From an uncultured Oxalobacteraceae bacterium (lineage in GTDB: Bacteria > Pseudomonadota > Gammaproteobacteria > Burkholderiales > Burkholderiaceae), in the NCBI GenBank assembly GCA_946479705.1, contig CAMLHI010000011.1, forward strand, positions 1 through 20,425: a stretch of DNA of 20,425 bases, read 5' to 3'. The notes under the pieces are model-generated. The model saw nothing but the letters and a program-made list of their open reading frames with translations, was not told the DNA's origin and searched no databases. The translations under genes and the position numbers were made by a program. This document shows positions 11,638 through 20,425 of the stretch, in pieces (position 1 is the stretch's first letter; each line of letters opens with the position of its first letter).

Positions 11638-13041
11638 ATGTTAAAGATCTCGAATCATTATGTATCGAAGATAGTGTTTTTTCTGCTCTTCGTGGAAGTG
11701 CTGGTGCTCGTGGGCGCCGCTTACGCCGGCGCGGCCGTGCGCTTCATCGACGGCAGCGAAGTGGCGGCGCAGCCCCATCTCGGCAATTTCCTGCTGTCGG
11801 CGCTGGCGTTCGCCGCGGCCATCGTGTTTTCCATGAGCGCCATGGGCCTGTACCAGCTCAATTTCGACGAGGGCCTGCGCAATCCCTTCTTCCTCAAGCT
11901 GATGCCCTCGTTCGCCATGGGCTTCGTGATCCTGACCCTGGTGTTCTATGTGGCGCCGGAGCTGTACTTCGGCCGCGGCGTGCTGGTGCTGGTGTTCGCG
12001 ATCGCCGCCGCCGGCATCCTGGCCGCGCGGGTCATCTTCTTCAAGACCTCCGAATTGCGTTTTCTCGAGTCGCGCATCCTGTTCCTGGGCAGCGGCGCGC
12101 TGGCCAAGGAATGCAGCGACTTGGCCGCCGAAAACACCAGCTATCACAAGTACGATATCGCCGGCTACATCTCGATCCCGTCCGAGGAAGTGTGCATTCC
12201 GATGGACAAGCTGCTGAAGGTGCGCGAAGGCGAATCGCTGGCCAGCCTGGCGGTGGCCCACAATGTCAAGGAAATCGTGGTGTCGGTGCAAAACCGCCGC
12301 GGCGGCTTCCCCATCAAGGAACTGCTCGACTGCAAGCTGCAAGGCATCAAGGTGACGGACGCGGCCAATTTCTTCGAACGCGAAACCTGCCAGATCCGGG
12401 TCGATTCCCTGCAGCCGAGCTGGCTGGTATTCGGCGGCGGCTTCGACCAGAGCTTCATGCGCACCTTCATGAAGCGCGGCTTCGATCTGATCTGCAGCGG
12501 CACCATCTTGCTGGCCACCTTCCCCGTCATGGTCCTCACCGCGGCGCTGATCTACCTGGAAGACCGCGCGCCGATTTTCTACTCCCAGGAGCGGGTCGGC
12601 AAGGATGGCCACATCTTCAAGGTGCTCAAGTTCCGCAGCATGCGCAACGACGCGGAAAAAGGCGGCAAGCCGCAGTGGGCCGCCCAGAACGATCCCCGGG
12701 TGACACGGGTTGGTAATTTCATCCGCAAAACCAGGATCGACGAGTTGCCACAAATCCTCAATGTGTTCAAGGGAGAGATGAGCTTTGTCGGTCCGCGTCC
12801 CGAGCGCTCTTACTTCGTCGAGCAACTGATCGAAGTGGTGCCGTTCTATAATGTACGCCACAGCATCAAGCCCGGCATCACCGGATGGGCCCAGGTGCGC
12901 TATGGCTACGGCGCATCGGCTGATGACGCATTGCAAAAATTGCAGTACGATCTGTACTATGTAAAAAACAACAGTCTGTTTCTCGACATTCTGATTCTGA
13001 TTGATACGCTCAAAGTCGTGCTGTTCCGTAGCGGTCGCTGA
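11638..13041 (+). CDS. Exopolysaccharide polyprenyl-phosphate sugar transferase (XrtA/PEP-CTERM type)
   Basis: The 467-aa protein starts at ATG 11638 with GGAAGG (11628-11633) upstream. It has about four N-terminal membrane helices (residues 10-130), a nucleotide-binding-like middle region ([13 protein letters not shown]), and a C-terminal bacterial sugar transferase domain from about residue 278. That domain has [11 protein letters not shown], a re-entrant hydrophobic helix, [10 protein letters not shown], the catalytic-type Asp-Glu pair in RIDELPQ (D368, E369), VGPRPERS and PGITGWAQV. The family transfers the first sugar-1-phosphate from a nucleotide sugar to undecaprenyl phosphate in the inner membrane, starting repeat-unit assembly. 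Overall layout and the adjoining prsK/prsR genes match the exosortase-associated EpsB_2 type. Confidence 0.92.
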   Translation: MLKISNHYVSKIVFFLLFVEVLVLVGAAYAGAAVRFIDGSEVAAQPHLGNFLLSALAFAAAIVFSMSAMGLYQLNFDEGLRNPFFLKLMPSFAMGFVILTLVFYVAPELYFGRGVLVLVFAIAAAGILAARVIFFKTSELRFLESRILFLGSGALAKECSDLAAENTSYHKYDIAGYISIPSEEVCIPMDKLLKVREGESLASLAVAHNVKEIVVSVQNRRGGFPIKELLDCKLQGIKVTDAANFFERETCQIRVDSLQPSWLVFGGGFDQSFMRTFMKRGFDLICSGTILLATFPVMVLTAALIYLEDRAPIFYSQERVGKDGHIFKVLKFRSMRNDAEKGGKPQWAAQNDPRVTRVGNFIRKTRIDELPQILNVFKGEMSFVGPRPERSYFVEQLIEVVPFYNVRHSIKPGITGWAQVRYGYGASADDALQKLQYDLYYVKNNSLFLDILILIDTLKVVLFRSGR

Positions 13042-13045
13042 TCGA

Positions 13046-13063
13046 GCTCCCTTGCCGGGGAGC
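13046..13063 (+). other. Hairpin after the sugar transferase gene
   Basis: GCTCCC (13046-13051) and GGGAGC (13058-13063) enclose TTGCCG, just after the stop at 13041. No T-tract follows, so it could stabilise the 3' end or attenuate weakly rather than terminate. Confidence 0.3.
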
Positions 13064-13111
13064 GGGGCCGGCTGCGGCAGGCGGGCCGCGCGCCATGAGA
13101 TGGACTAGACC

Positions 13112-15184
13112 TTGACCAGTATTGCCACCGCTACTTACCTGATTGCCGCGCTGGCGTTCGCCGTGCTGGGCGCCCTGCTGGCCAGCCTGTGGCGCGCACG
13201 TCCGCGCGCGCGTCCGCTCGCCCTGGCCTGTGCCCTGAGTACGCTCTGGTGCGCCATGCTGGGCTGGGAAGCGGCGCCGCAGGGCGGCCTGCATGCCGAA
13301 GCCGAAGTGCTGGAAGTGCTGCGCGGCGCCGGCTGGACCATGTTCCTGATGAGCCTAGCGGGCGATTACCGCAGCCGCGACGCCGGCGCCCTGCTGGGCC
13401 TGAAACGCTCGGCCTGGGGCATCGCCGCCTTCTACCTGTTGTTCGCCATCGCCGCCGCCACCGGCCTGGGCGGCGCCAACCCGGCCGACGGCATCGGCCT
13501 GCTGCCCGTCACCGCCCATGTCGGCGCCGCCGTGCTGGGCATGCTGCTGGTCGAGCAGCTCTACCGCAACAAGCCGCCCCAGGAGCGCTGGGCCATGAAG
13601 TTCATCTGCCTGGGCGTGGGCGCCATGTTCGTCTACGATTTCTACCTGTACAGCGACAGCATGCTGTTCCAGCAGATCAATTCCGACATCTGGGCCGCGC
13701 GCGGCGTGGTCAACGCGCTGACCGTCCCCCTGATCGCCATTTCCATGGGCCGCAGCGCGGCCTGGTCGAGCGAACTGATGGTGTCGCGCCGCGTGATGTT
13801 CCACTCGGTGGCGCTGTTCGGCTCGGCCATCTATCTGCTGGCCATGGGCTCGGCCGGCTACTACCTGCGCTATGTCGGCGGCAGCTGGGGCACGGTCATG
13901 CAGGTGGCCTTCCTGGTCGGTGCGGTCATCCTGCTGGTGGTGATCCTGTTTTCCGGTACCTTCCGCGCCTGGCTGAAAGTTTTCATCAGCAAGCATTTTT
14001 ACAGCTACAACTACGATTACCGCGAAGAGTGGCTGGGCCTGACCCGCACCCTGTCCGAATCGGGTCCGGGCCTGGCCGAGCGCACCATCCAGGCCGTGGC
14101 CGCGCTGGTGGAAAGCCCCGCCGGCGCCCTCTGGCTGCAGCGCGAGGCCGGTCTGTGCGAGCCGGTTGCCGCCGTGGGCCTGGCGCTGCCCGCCGCCACC
14201 GAACCGGGCGAGTCGCCCTTCTGCCGTTTCCTGGCCCTCAAGCAGTGGGTGGTCGATATCGATGAAATGCGCGCCGATCCGGGCAAATACGGCCACGTGG
14301 CCATGCCCGCCTGGCTGGACGGCTTTGCGCGCGCCTGGCTGGTGGTGCCGCTGATCTTGCAGGGGCGCCTGTACGGCTTCGTGCTGCTGACCCAACCGCG
14401 CAGCAACCTGACCCTGAACTGGGAAGTGATCGACCTGCTGAAAATTGCCGCCAGCCAGGCGGCCAGCTATCTGGCCCAGGAAGACGCCGCCAACGCGCTG
14501 ATGGTGGCGCGCCAGTTCGAGTCCTTCAACCGCATGTCGACCTTCGTCGTGCACGACCTGAAAAACCTGGTCTCGCAGCTCTCGCTGCTTATTCCCAACG
14601 CGGAAAAGCACCGCAACAATCCGGAATTCCAGCGCGACATGCTCGACACCGTGACCCACTCGGTCCAGAAAATGAAGCTGCTGCTGCAAAAGCTGGGCCG
14701 CTCCGACGCGCCCGAGCAGCCGGTCGGCCTGGCGATCGACCAGGTGGTGCGCCAGGCGCTGGCGCTCAAGGATGCCTTTGAGCCGCACCCGCTGCTCGAG
14801 GTGCTCGACGCCGGCTTGCAAGTGCTGGCCGACCACGACCGCCTCGAACGCGTGCTTGGCCACCTGATCCAGAACGCCATCGAAGCCACGCCAAAAAATG
14901 GGCGCGTGACCATCAGCGTGCAGCGCCGCGGCGACGCCGTGCACATCGTCATCAGCGACACCGGCGAGGGCATGAGCGAGGAATTCATCCGCGAACGCCT
15001 GTTCAAGCCCTTCGAGTCGACCAAGTCGGCCGGCATGGGCATCGGCGTGTTCGAAAGCCGCGAATACATCAATGAGCTGGGCGGAACGCTGGAAGTGCGC
15101 AGCACCCCCGGCGCCGGTACGACCTTCATTGCGATCCTGCCGCTGTACCGGCGCGAGGCGCGCAATCTGGATATTGCCGCCTGA
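13112..15184 (+). CDS. prsK: PrsK: XrtA-associated membrane histidine kinase
   Basis: The 690-aa protein starts at TTG 13112; ATGs just upstream are closed by stops, and GAGATGGA gives a modest ribosome site. About eight membrane helices fill residues 5-290, followed by a GAF-like domain (~310-460). The histidine kinase core has H481 in FVVHDLKN, N588 in LIQNAIEAT, the G1 box DTGEGM and the G2 box GMGIG. PrsK proteins accompany PrsR in PEP-CTERM/exosortase A polysaccharide loci and pass a still undefined signal to the sigma54 activator PrsR. The gene lies 17 bases before prsR, so the two are almost certainly co-transcribed. Confidence 0.93.
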   Translation: MTSIATATYLIAALAFAVLGALLASLWRARPRARPLALACALSTLWCAMLGWEAAPQGGLHAEAEVLEVLRGAGWTMFLMSLAGDYRSRDAGALLGLKRSAWGIAAFYLLFAIAAATGLGGANPADGIGLLPVTAHVGAAVLGMLLVEQLYRNKPPQERWAMKFICLGVGAMFVYDFYLYSDSMLFQQINSDIWAARGVVNALTVPLIAISMGRSAAWSSELMVSRRVMFHSVALFGSAIYLLAMGSAGYYLRYVGGSWGTVMQVAFLVGAVILLVVILFSGTFRAWLKVFISKHFYSYNYDYREEWLGLTRTLSESGPGLAERTIQAVAALVESPAGALWLQREAGLCEPVAAVGLALPAATEPGESPFCRFLALKQWVVDIDEMRADPGKYGHVAMPAWLDGFARAWLVVPLILQGRLYGFVLLTQPRSNLTLNWEVIDLLKIAASQAASYLAQEDAANALMVARQFESFNRMSTFVVHDLKNLVSQLSLLIPNAEKHRNNPEFQRDMLDTVTHSVQKMKLLLQKLGRSDAPEQPVGLAIDQVVRQALALKDAFEPHPLLEVLDAGLQVLADHDRLERVLGHLIQNAIEATPKNGRVTISVQRRGDAVHIVISDTGEGMSEEFIRERLFKPFESTKSAGMGIGVFESREYINELGGTLEVRSTPGAGTTFIAILPLYRREARNLDIAA

Positions 15185-15201
15185 CGGCCAGAGGACATCT
15201 T

Positions 15202-16560
15202 GTGACACAACAAAAAATGAAACTGCTGATCATCGAAGACGATCCGGGCCTGCAAAAGCAGCTGCGCTGGAGCTTCGACGAATACGATGTCGTGGTGGCG
15301 GGCGACCGCGAAGCGGCGTTGGCGCAGATTCGCCGCCACGAACCGGCCGTGGTGACCATGGACCTGGGCTTGCCGCCCGATCCGGATGGCGCCACCGAGG
15401 GCCTGGCCACCTTGCAGCAGATTCTCGCGCTGGCCCCGGCCACCCGCGTGATCGTCCTGACCGGCAACCAGGACCGCGCCAACGCCGTCAAGGCGATTGC
15501 CCTGGGGGCCTACGATTTCCACCAGAAGCCGTGCGACCAGGAAGTGCTCGGGCTGGTGCTGCAGCGTGCCTTCCTGCTGCACGCCCTGCAGCAGGAAAAC
15601 CGCCGCATGCAGCAGCTGCAGAGCGACTCGCCCATGGCCGGCCTGATCACGCGCGACCCCGGCATGCTCAAGGTCTGCCGCAACATGGAAAAAGTCGCGC
15701 CCACCACCGCCTCGGTGATGCTGCTGGGCGAAAGCGGCACCGGCAAGGAAGTGCTGGCGCGCGCGCTGCACCAGATGAGCCAGCGCGCCGGCCAGCGTTT
15801 CATGGCCATCAACTGCGCGGCCATTCCGGAAAACCTGCTCGAGTCCGAACTGTTCGGCTACGAAAAAGGCGCTTTCACGGGCGCGGCCAAGCAAACCAAG
15901 GGCAAGGTCGAACTGGCCAGCGGCGGCACCTTCTTCCTCGACGAAGTGGGCGACCTGCCGATGTCGCTGCAAGCGAAACTGCTGCGCTTTCTGCAGGAAC
16001 GCGTGATCGAGCGCATCGGCGGTCACGAGGAAATCCCGGTCGATGTGCGCATCGTCTGCGCCACCCACCAGAACCTCAAGGAACTGGCGGCCACCGGACG
16101 CTTCCGCGAGGATTTGTACTACCGCCTGTCCGAGATCGTCGTCACCATTCCGCCGCTGCGCGGCCGCGACGGCGATGCGGCCCTGCTGGCGCACCACTTC
16201 AAGAACAAGTTTTGCGCGCTCGAAGCGCGCCCGCCGCTGCAGTTCAGCCACGAGGCGCTGGCCGCCATCGAGGCCCACCCATGGCCGGGCAATGTGCGCG
16301 AGATGGAAAACTGCATCAAGCGCGCTGTCATCATGGCCGACGGTCCGCAGATCATGGCCGAGGACCTGGGCCTGGCGTTGGCGCCCGACGAAGAACCTTT
16401 CAATCTGCGTCAGGTGCGCGACCAGGCCGAATGCAAGGCCATCATCAAGGCCCTGGCCCGGACCGACGACAATATCGCCAAGGCTTCCGAACTGCTGGGC
16501 GTGAGCCGTCCGACCATGTACGACCTGATGAGCCGGCATGGTATCAAGAGCGCCAGCTAA
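15202..16560 (+). CDS. prsR: PrsR: sigma54-dependent response regulator
   Basis: The 452-aa protein starts at GTG 15202, with GAGGA at 15190-15194. The receiver domain (residues 6-120) has the acidic IEDD patch, phospho-acceptor D54, T87 and K109. The AAA+ domain has Walker A GESGTGKE (176-183), the sigma54-contacting GAFTGA loop (223-228) and Walker B GGTFFLDE (241-248). The C-terminal Fis-type HTH (about 422-446) includes [12 protein letters not shown]. All active-site residues are present. In other bacteria PrsK-PrsR with RpoN controls PEP-CTERM and exopolysaccharide genes. A sigma54-like site at 11207 is a possible local target. Confidence 0.95.
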   Translation: MTQQKMKLLIIEDDPGLQKQLRWSFDEYDVVVAGDREAALAQIRRHEPAVVTMDLGLPPDPDGATEGLATLQQILALAPATRVIVLTGNQDRANAVKAIALGAYDFHQKPCDQEVLGLVLQRAFLLHALQQENRRMQQLQSDSPMAGLITRDPGMLKVCRNMEKVAPTTASVMLLGESGTGKEVLARALHQMSQRAGQRFMAINCAAIPENLLESELFGYEKGAFTGAAKQTKGKVELASGGTFFLDEVGDLPMSLQAKLLRFLQERVIERIGGHEEIPVDVRIVCATHQNLKELAATGRFREDLYYRLSEIVVTIPPLRGRDGDAALLAHHFKNKFCALEARPPLQFSHEALAAIEAHPWPGNVREMENCIKRAVIMADGPQIMAEDLGLALAPDEEPFNLRQVRDQAECKAIIKALARTDDNIAKASELLGVSRPTMYDLMSRHGIKSAS

Positions 16561-18025
16561 ATCCGCCGCCGGGCGCCGCCCGGGCGGGCCGGTACGCCGA
16601 TGCTTGCAGCGCCTGACCCTGCTGACGCTCTTGACGGGCGCAGCCGGCGCGGCCGTCTTGCTGGGCTTTCTGCAGGAACGTGGCATCGCCCCGCGCGCGC
16701 TCGGCCCCTACCTGGCCCTGCGCAGCAGCGGCCACAACCCCACCATCGAAGCCATCGGCCAGCAATTGCAGGCGCTGCTGCTGCGGGTCGACCGCGGCGC
16801 CATCGGCGCCGCTCCGGCCCCGATCCCGGCGCTGGCCGTCGGCGCGCAGGAAGGGGCCGCCGCAAGCCCGGCAGGCGGACGCGAGATCTTGGTCGACAAC
16901 GCCGACGCCGTGCGCGCGGCGATCTTCGCTGCCCAGGCGGGCGACGTGCTCACGCTATTGCCGGGCGATTACCGCTTCAACGGCAGCGTCAAGCCGGGAC
17001 CGCATGGCGGTACCGAAGCGGCGCCCATCGTCGTGCGCGCCCGCGCGCCGGGCCAGGTGCGCATCGAACTCAACGCGCAGGAAGGCTTCATCGTCGCCAA
17101 GCCATGGTGGCGCTTCGAGAATCTGGCGATCACCGGCGTCTGCCCCGACCACAACTGGTGCGAGCACGCCTTTCACGTGGTCGGCGCGGCCTCCCACTTC
17201 GCCGCGCGCAACAACCGGATTGGCGATTTCAATGCGCACTTCAAGATCAACGGTGAGGATGGCGTCTTTCCGGACGCCGGCTTAATAGAAGGCAATACGC
17301 TGTACAACAGTGGCGCGCGCCTTACCCGCAATCCGGTCACGCCGATCGACCTGGTCGCGGCCAACGGCTGGGTGGTGCGGCGCAACCTGATTAGCGACTT
17401 CATCAAAGGCGGTGGGGATCGCATCAGCTACGGCGGTTTCTTCAAAGGCGGCGGCAAGGGCAACCTGTTCGACCGGAATGTGGTTGTGTGCGAACAGCGC
17501 CTGCGCGGCATGCCGGGCCAGCGGGTCGGCTTGTCGCTGGGCGGCGGCGGCACCGGCCAGCCCTATTGCCGCGACGGCAAATGCATCACCGAGCAGGAGG
17601 ACGGCGTCTTGAGCAATAACCTGATCGCCTCCTGTTCCGATGACGGTGTGTATATCAACAGCGCGGCGCGCAGCAAGCTGCTGCACAACACCCTGATCGA
17701 TACCGGCGGCATCTCGGTGCGCTTCCCCTCGTCCAGTGCGGACGAGCAGGGCAACCTGGTGGACGGCGCGGTGCGCAGCCGCGACGGCGCCCTGCTGCGC
17801 AGCCAGGCCAGCGCGGCGACGGGCGGCGCCTGGTTGTATCTGGGCGTTCATCCGGTGCGCGCGCTGTTTCGCGACAGTGCGCAGTTCGATTTCGGCTGGC
17901 GCGGCGAGCCGCCGCGCAGGTCCGCGGGCAGCGGCGCCCCGGAACGCGACCTGTGCGGTGCGCCGCGTCCCGCCACGCCGCGTTACGGCGCCTTCGAGGA
18001 TTTCAGCGCCTGCCTGGCGCGCTAG
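16538..18025 (+). CDS. Exported or anchored right-handed beta-helix protein
   Basis: The 495-aa product starts at ATG 16538, overlapping the prsR end by 23 bases; an in-frame TTG at 16604 is an alternative. A membrane helix or uncleaved signal lies at about residues 24-46. From residue 118 the sequence has the start of chondroitinase-B/PL6-like beta-helices (DAVRAAIFAAQAGDVLTLLPGDY, here shown without its full continuation), then repeated short N-rich strands such as NNRIGDF, EGNTLYN, RRNLISDF, DRNVVV and SNNLIAS to about residue 400. This fold is used by polysaccharide lyases, epimerases and binding proteins, so the likely role is modification or processing of the exopolysaccharide outside the cytoplasm. 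Catalytic residues could not be assigned. Confidence 0.72.
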   Translation: MVSRAPAKSAAGRRPGGPVRRCLQRLTLLTLLTGAAGAAVLLGFLQERGIAPRALGPYLALRSSGHNPTIEAIGQQLQALLLRVDRGAIGAAPAPIPALAVGAQEGAAASPAGGREILVDNADAVRAAIFAAQAGDVLTLLPGDYRFNGSVKPGPHGGTEAAPIVVRARAPGQVRIELNAQEGFIVAKPWWRFENLAITGVCPDHNWCEHAFHVVGAASHFAARNNRIGDFNAHFKINGEDGVFPDAGLIEGNTLYNSGARLTRNPVTPIDLVAANGWVVRRNLISDFIKGGGDRISYGGFFKGGGKGNLFDRNVVVCEQRLRGMPGQRVGLSLGGGGTGQPYCRDGKCITEQEDGVLSNNLIASCSDDGVYINSAARSKLLHNTLIDTGGISVRFPSSSADEQGNLVDGAVRSRDGALLRSQASAATGGAWLYLGVHPVRALFRDSAQFDFGWRGEPPRRSAGSGAPERDLCGAPRPATPRYGAFEDFSACLAR

Positions 18026-19256
18026 CGAGGCTCTCGAACAGCGCCGCCAGCTGGGCGCTGCGGGCGGCGCGCGACGCGCCCCGGACTGCCTGCGCCGTGG
18101 GCAGCGGCGCGCTGCCTTGCTCAAGCCGCGCCATGAAGGTGGCCAGTGCGCTGGCAATGGCCGCCTTGTCGTTCAAGGGAGCCAGGCTGTCCATGCCGGC
18201 CTGGCGCATGGCGGCGGCGGTGTCCCCGGCCGGGTCGGTCAGCGCCAGCACCGGACGGCCGGCGCGCAGGTACTCATACAGCTTGGCCGGGATTTGCGCA
18301 TTGCAGTTGGCCGCCTGCAGGATCAGCAGGGCATCGGCATCGAGCATCTCGGCCAGCGCCTCACGGTAGGGCAGGTGCGCGCCGATGCGCACGATCTCGC
18401 CCAGGCCATGCCGCTCGATCAGCTCGTTCAAGAAATCCTCATGCACCGGTGCGCGCAGCATCAGCTGCAGGCGCTGCGGCGTCACCTTGCCCTCGGCACG
18501 CAGCAGCGCCAGCGCTTCGAACAGCGCCACCGGATCGCGCTCGGACGGGTAAATGATGCCGCTGTGGAGCAGGCGCAGCGGGCTCGCTGCGCGCCCTTCC
18601 CGGACCCGGCCGGCCGCGTCGCCGAAGTGGCTCTCGTCGTAGCCGTTCTCGATCAGCGCATAGCGCGCGGCCGGCACGTCCGGAAAGCGGGCCCGGTAGC
18701 GGGCGATCGCGCCGGGCGTGGTGCATACCAGCATGGTGCTGCGGCGCACCGTGGCCGCCTCCACCCACAGGCAGGCGCGCCGGACCGGGCCGGCCGGGGG
18801 ATACGCCTCATCGGTCATCGGGTCGCGCAGCTCGGCCACCCAAGGCAGGCCGGTCAGGCGCTGCAGCGCCATGCCGATCAGATGCGCGGTGGCGATCGGA
18901 TAGGTCGACCAGATCAGTGCCGGACGATGGCGCCGCACCAGCGCCAGCCCGGCCAGCACGGCCGCTGGCAGCCAGCTGATCCAGCGGTCCGGCAGCGCCA
19001 TCCAGACCAGGTAGCGTCCACCCAGCGACAGGTGGCGCGAGGTTTCCAGCGCAAAGGCGCGCCGCACCACCGTGCCGGACGGAATGTCGCCCAGCTGGTC
19101 GGTGGCGGTGTCTTCGTGGGCGCGCGGGTGCGCCGTCAGGATCAGCGGCTGCCAGCCGAGTGCCGGCAAATGGCGCGCAAAGGCGAGCGTGCGCTGCACC
19201 CCGCTGCTGCCGCGCTGCGGCGGAAAATGAAAGGCCACCATCAGCACCCGCTTCAC
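18003..19256 (-). CDS. GT4-like glycosyltransferase
   Basis: The 417-aa protein starts at a GTG (19256-19254) that overlaps the hydrolase 1 stop in GTGA, which fixes the start by translational coupling; longer readings to 19382 would run inside the hydrolase gene. The N-terminal Rossmann domain begins KRVLMVAFHFPPQRGSSGV, with the Gly-rich acceptor-side loop common in GT4. The C-terminal domain has LRLLHSGIIYPSERDP and the donor-binding segment AKLYEYLRAGRPVL (~323-336) before a conserved Asp. It probably adds one sugar to the lipid-linked repeat unit on the cytoplasmic face. Its 3' end overlaps that of the beta-helix gene by 23 bases. Confidence 0.85.
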   Translation of the reverse strand: MKRVLMVAFHFPPQRGSSGVQRTLAFARHLPALGWQPLILTAHPRAHEDTATDQLGDIPSGTVVRRAFALETSRHLSLGGRYLVWMALPDRWISWLPAAVLAGLALVRRHRPALIWSTYPIATAHLIGMALQRLTGLPWVAELRDPMTDEAYPPAGPVRRACLWVEAATVRRSTMLVCTTPGAIARYRARFPDVPAARYALIENGYDESHFGDAAGRVREGRAASPLRLLHSGIIYPSERDPVALFEALALLRAEGKVTPQRLQLMLRAPVHEDFLNELIERHGLGEIVRIGAHLPYREALAEMLDADALLILQAANCNAQIPAKLYEYLRAGRPVLALTDPAGDTAAAMRQAGMDSLAPLNDKAAIASALATFMARLEQGSAPLPTAQAVRGASRAARSAQLAALFESLASAPGRR

Positions 19257-20092
19257 CACGACTTTACCCACGCGGCGGTCCATGCGGCCACCTGCTCGCG
19301 CCATTCGCGCCGCGAGCAGGTATGGTCGGCGTCGGCCAGGCGCTGGTGGCGCACGCCCGGCGCGCGCAGCAGCGCCTGCCATTCGGGCGCGGCCGCCACG
19401 CCCAGGAATTCCTGCGCCGTCAGGTCGGCCTCGCAGGTGAGCAGCAGCAGCCGTCCGCGATAGGTTTTCAGGGCCGCGTACAGGCGCTGCGGCAGCGGCT
19501 CAGCGACGCCCCTGTCGGCGTCCTGCTGTCCATGCGCCTTGCGCGCCAGGCCGGCCAGCGAGGCCAGCGCCTGGCCCGGATTGAAGCGGCCGGCGGCCAG
19601 CTTGCGCCAGAACGCCGGCTCGCGCAGGCGCGCCCAGTAATAGTGTTTGAGGACAGTCCTGGCGTGCCCCTGTTCGGTATGCGCCCATGGGTTGAGCAGC
19701 ACCAGGCCGCCGACGCGCACATCGCGCGCGCCATGCAGCAGCGCCGCCGAGGCGCCGTCGCACAGGCCCCACAGCACCACTTCCCGCAGCTGCGGCACCT
19801 GCTGCATGAAGCAGGTCAAGGCAGCGTCGATGTCGGCGCCGGCGTGCTCGAACGTGCGCATGGTTCCCTCGCTGTCGCCCATGCCGCGGTAATCGAAGCG
19901 CATGGCGGCGATGCCCTCGGCGGCCAAATGCCGCGCCAGCAGCGTGAACTGGCGGTGGCTGCCGGCGCGGTACTGCGCTCCGCCGACCACGACCAGCACG
20001 CCGCGCGGATGCGGCTGCGGCGGCACGCTCAGCACCCCGTACAGGCGCTCGCCGCCACAGGTGAAATGGAGGGCGCGTTCTTCAAAAACCAT
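19253..20092 (-). CDS. Exosortase A system-associated hydrolase 1
   Basis: The 279-aa alpha/beta hydrolase starts at the ATG at 20092-20090. It has GGAQYRAGSHRQF (37-49, oxyanion side), FDYRGMGDSEG (66-76), the nucleophile elbow LWGLCDGAS (107-115), an acid candidate D223 in TCEADLTAQEF and H257 in DADHTCSRREW. The elbow has cysteine (C111) where most alpha/beta hydrolases have serine. These features correspond to the family annotated as exosortase A system-associated hydrolase 1, found beside exosortase A genes; the substrate is unknown. It overlaps hydrolase 2 upstream (11 bases) and the glycosyltransferase downstream (4 bases), so the three form one leftward operon. Confidence 0.88.
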   Translation of the reverse strand: MVFEERALHFTCGGERLYGVLSVPPQPHPRGVLVVVGGAQYRAGSHRQFTLLARHLAAEGIAAMRFDYRGMGDSEGTMRTFEHAGADIDAALTCFMQQVPQLREVVLWGLCDGASAALLHGARDVRVGGLVLLNPWAHTEQGHARTVLKHYYWARLREPAFWRKLAAGRFNPGQALASLAGLARKAHGQQDADRGVAEPLPQRLYAALKTYRGRLLLLTCEADLTAQEFLGVAAAPEWQALLRAPGVRHQRLADADHTCSRREWREQVAAWTAAWVKSW

Positions 20093-20425
20093 GGGGCGGC
20101 TCACGCAGGACGGCGGCGGTGGCCTGCACCAGGGCGGGCGCGTCGGCCGCCTCCGCCACCGCCCAGAATGCCGGCGCGGCGACCGCGTGCACGCGCAGCG
20201 CGCAGCCGGCCGCGCGCCAGCTGGCGGCCACCGTGGCGCTGGCCGGCGACATCGCGCGGCCGGCGCCGGCGGCCACTTCAAACCAGTCGGCGCCGGCCGG
20301 CGCCAGTGCGCGCGCATCGAGCGCCTCGATGGCGTGCGCCAGGGGCGCGGCCAGCATGTAGCCAGCCACCTCCAGCTGTCCTTGCGCGTACAGGCGGGCG
20401 CGCAGCGCGTCGGTGCCTTCGCCTT
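20082..20425 (-). CDS. Exosortase A system-associated hydrolase 2, C-terminal part
   Basis: The frame is open from the window edge to TGA at 20084-20082, giving 113 codons of the C-terminus. It reads LRARLYAQGQLEVAGY, then ALAPAGADWFEVAAGAGR, MSPASATVAASWRAAG, and a final AFWAVAEAADAPALVQAT segment. This is the C-terminal pattern of the hydrolase 2 family that pairs with hydrolase 1 in exosortase A loci. The catalytic part and start are outside the window. Its end overlaps the hydrolase 1 start by 11 bases. Confidence 0.75.
   Translation of the reverse strand, partial: GEGTDALRARLYAQGQLEVAGYMLAAPLAHAIEALDARALAPAGADWFEVAAGAGRAMSPASATVAASWRAAGCALRVHAVAAPAFWAVAEAADAPALVQATAAVLREPPHGF

Noticed and set aside
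14467..16686. Very long leftward open frame (739 codons) across prsK and prsR
   Set aside because: It is a shadow of high-GC codon bias: histidine, glutamine and arginine-rich, no domain pattern, and fully antisense to two genes with intact motifs. The same holds for leftward frames at 13355-15208 and 11641-12936.
1..20425. CRISPR array
   Set aside because: No regularly spaced direct repeats of CRISPR length were seen on either strand.

Overview
The window covers the right-hand part of a tRNA-Arg gene, a complete filamentous (inovirus-type) prophage integrated in that tRNA, and the start of a chromosomal exopolysaccharide locus of the exosortase A (XrtA/EpsH) type. The host part is very GC-rich. 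It carries a PEP-CTERM/exosortase-associated sugar transferase, PrsK and PrsR, which points to a betaproteobacterium, most likely Oxalobacteraceae (Massilia, Duganella or Janthinobacterium relatives). That assignment is inferred from gene content, not from a database search.

Positions 4-10658 are the prophage. It is bounded by a 50-bp perfect direct repeat that is the 3' half of tRNA-Arg(CCG), so the excised circle would be 10,605 bp. From left to right it holds: the attL region with clustered TGTGCCA-type repeats; a leftward repressor-like gene and a divergent small HTH gene around a repeat-rich operator; a replication block (89-aa protein, RstA-like rolling-circle initiator, ssDNA-binding protein, 69-aa protein); and a virion block (95-aa membrane protein, major coat pVIII, strong terminator, a 31-aa pVII/pIX-like protein, pIII, DUF2523/pVI-like protein, 57-aa membrane protein). 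The assembly block is a Zot/pI ATPase and the phage's own secretin (pIV). An accessory block follows: a CxC/CxxC mini-protein, a perfect hairpin without a T-tract that could be a packaging signal, a 67-aa ORF, back-to-back terminators and a YafO-family toxin. A leftward tyrosine integrase beside attR ends the element.

From 10659 to 11637 there is no convincing gene. This stretch holds an AT-rich regulatory-looking segment with one sigma54-like and one sigma70-like promoter candidate upstream of the polysaccharide genes. A rightward cluster follows: polyprenyl-phosphate sugar transferase, PrsK histidine kinase, PrsR sigma54 activator, and a beta-helix protein. It meets a leftward cluster tail-to-tail with a 23-bp overlap: GT4-like glycosyltransferase, exosortase A-associated hydrolase 1, and hydrolase 2 (cut by the window end). 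Together the host genes would start and regulate synthesis of an exopolysaccharide linked to PEP-CTERM protein sorting.

The least ordinary features are the YafO-like toxin in a filamentous prophage with a non-YafN-like partner and a terminator pair between them, a candidate replication-origin hairpin inside the rep gene, the candidate packaging hairpin after the secretin block, and several small genes that are easily missed.
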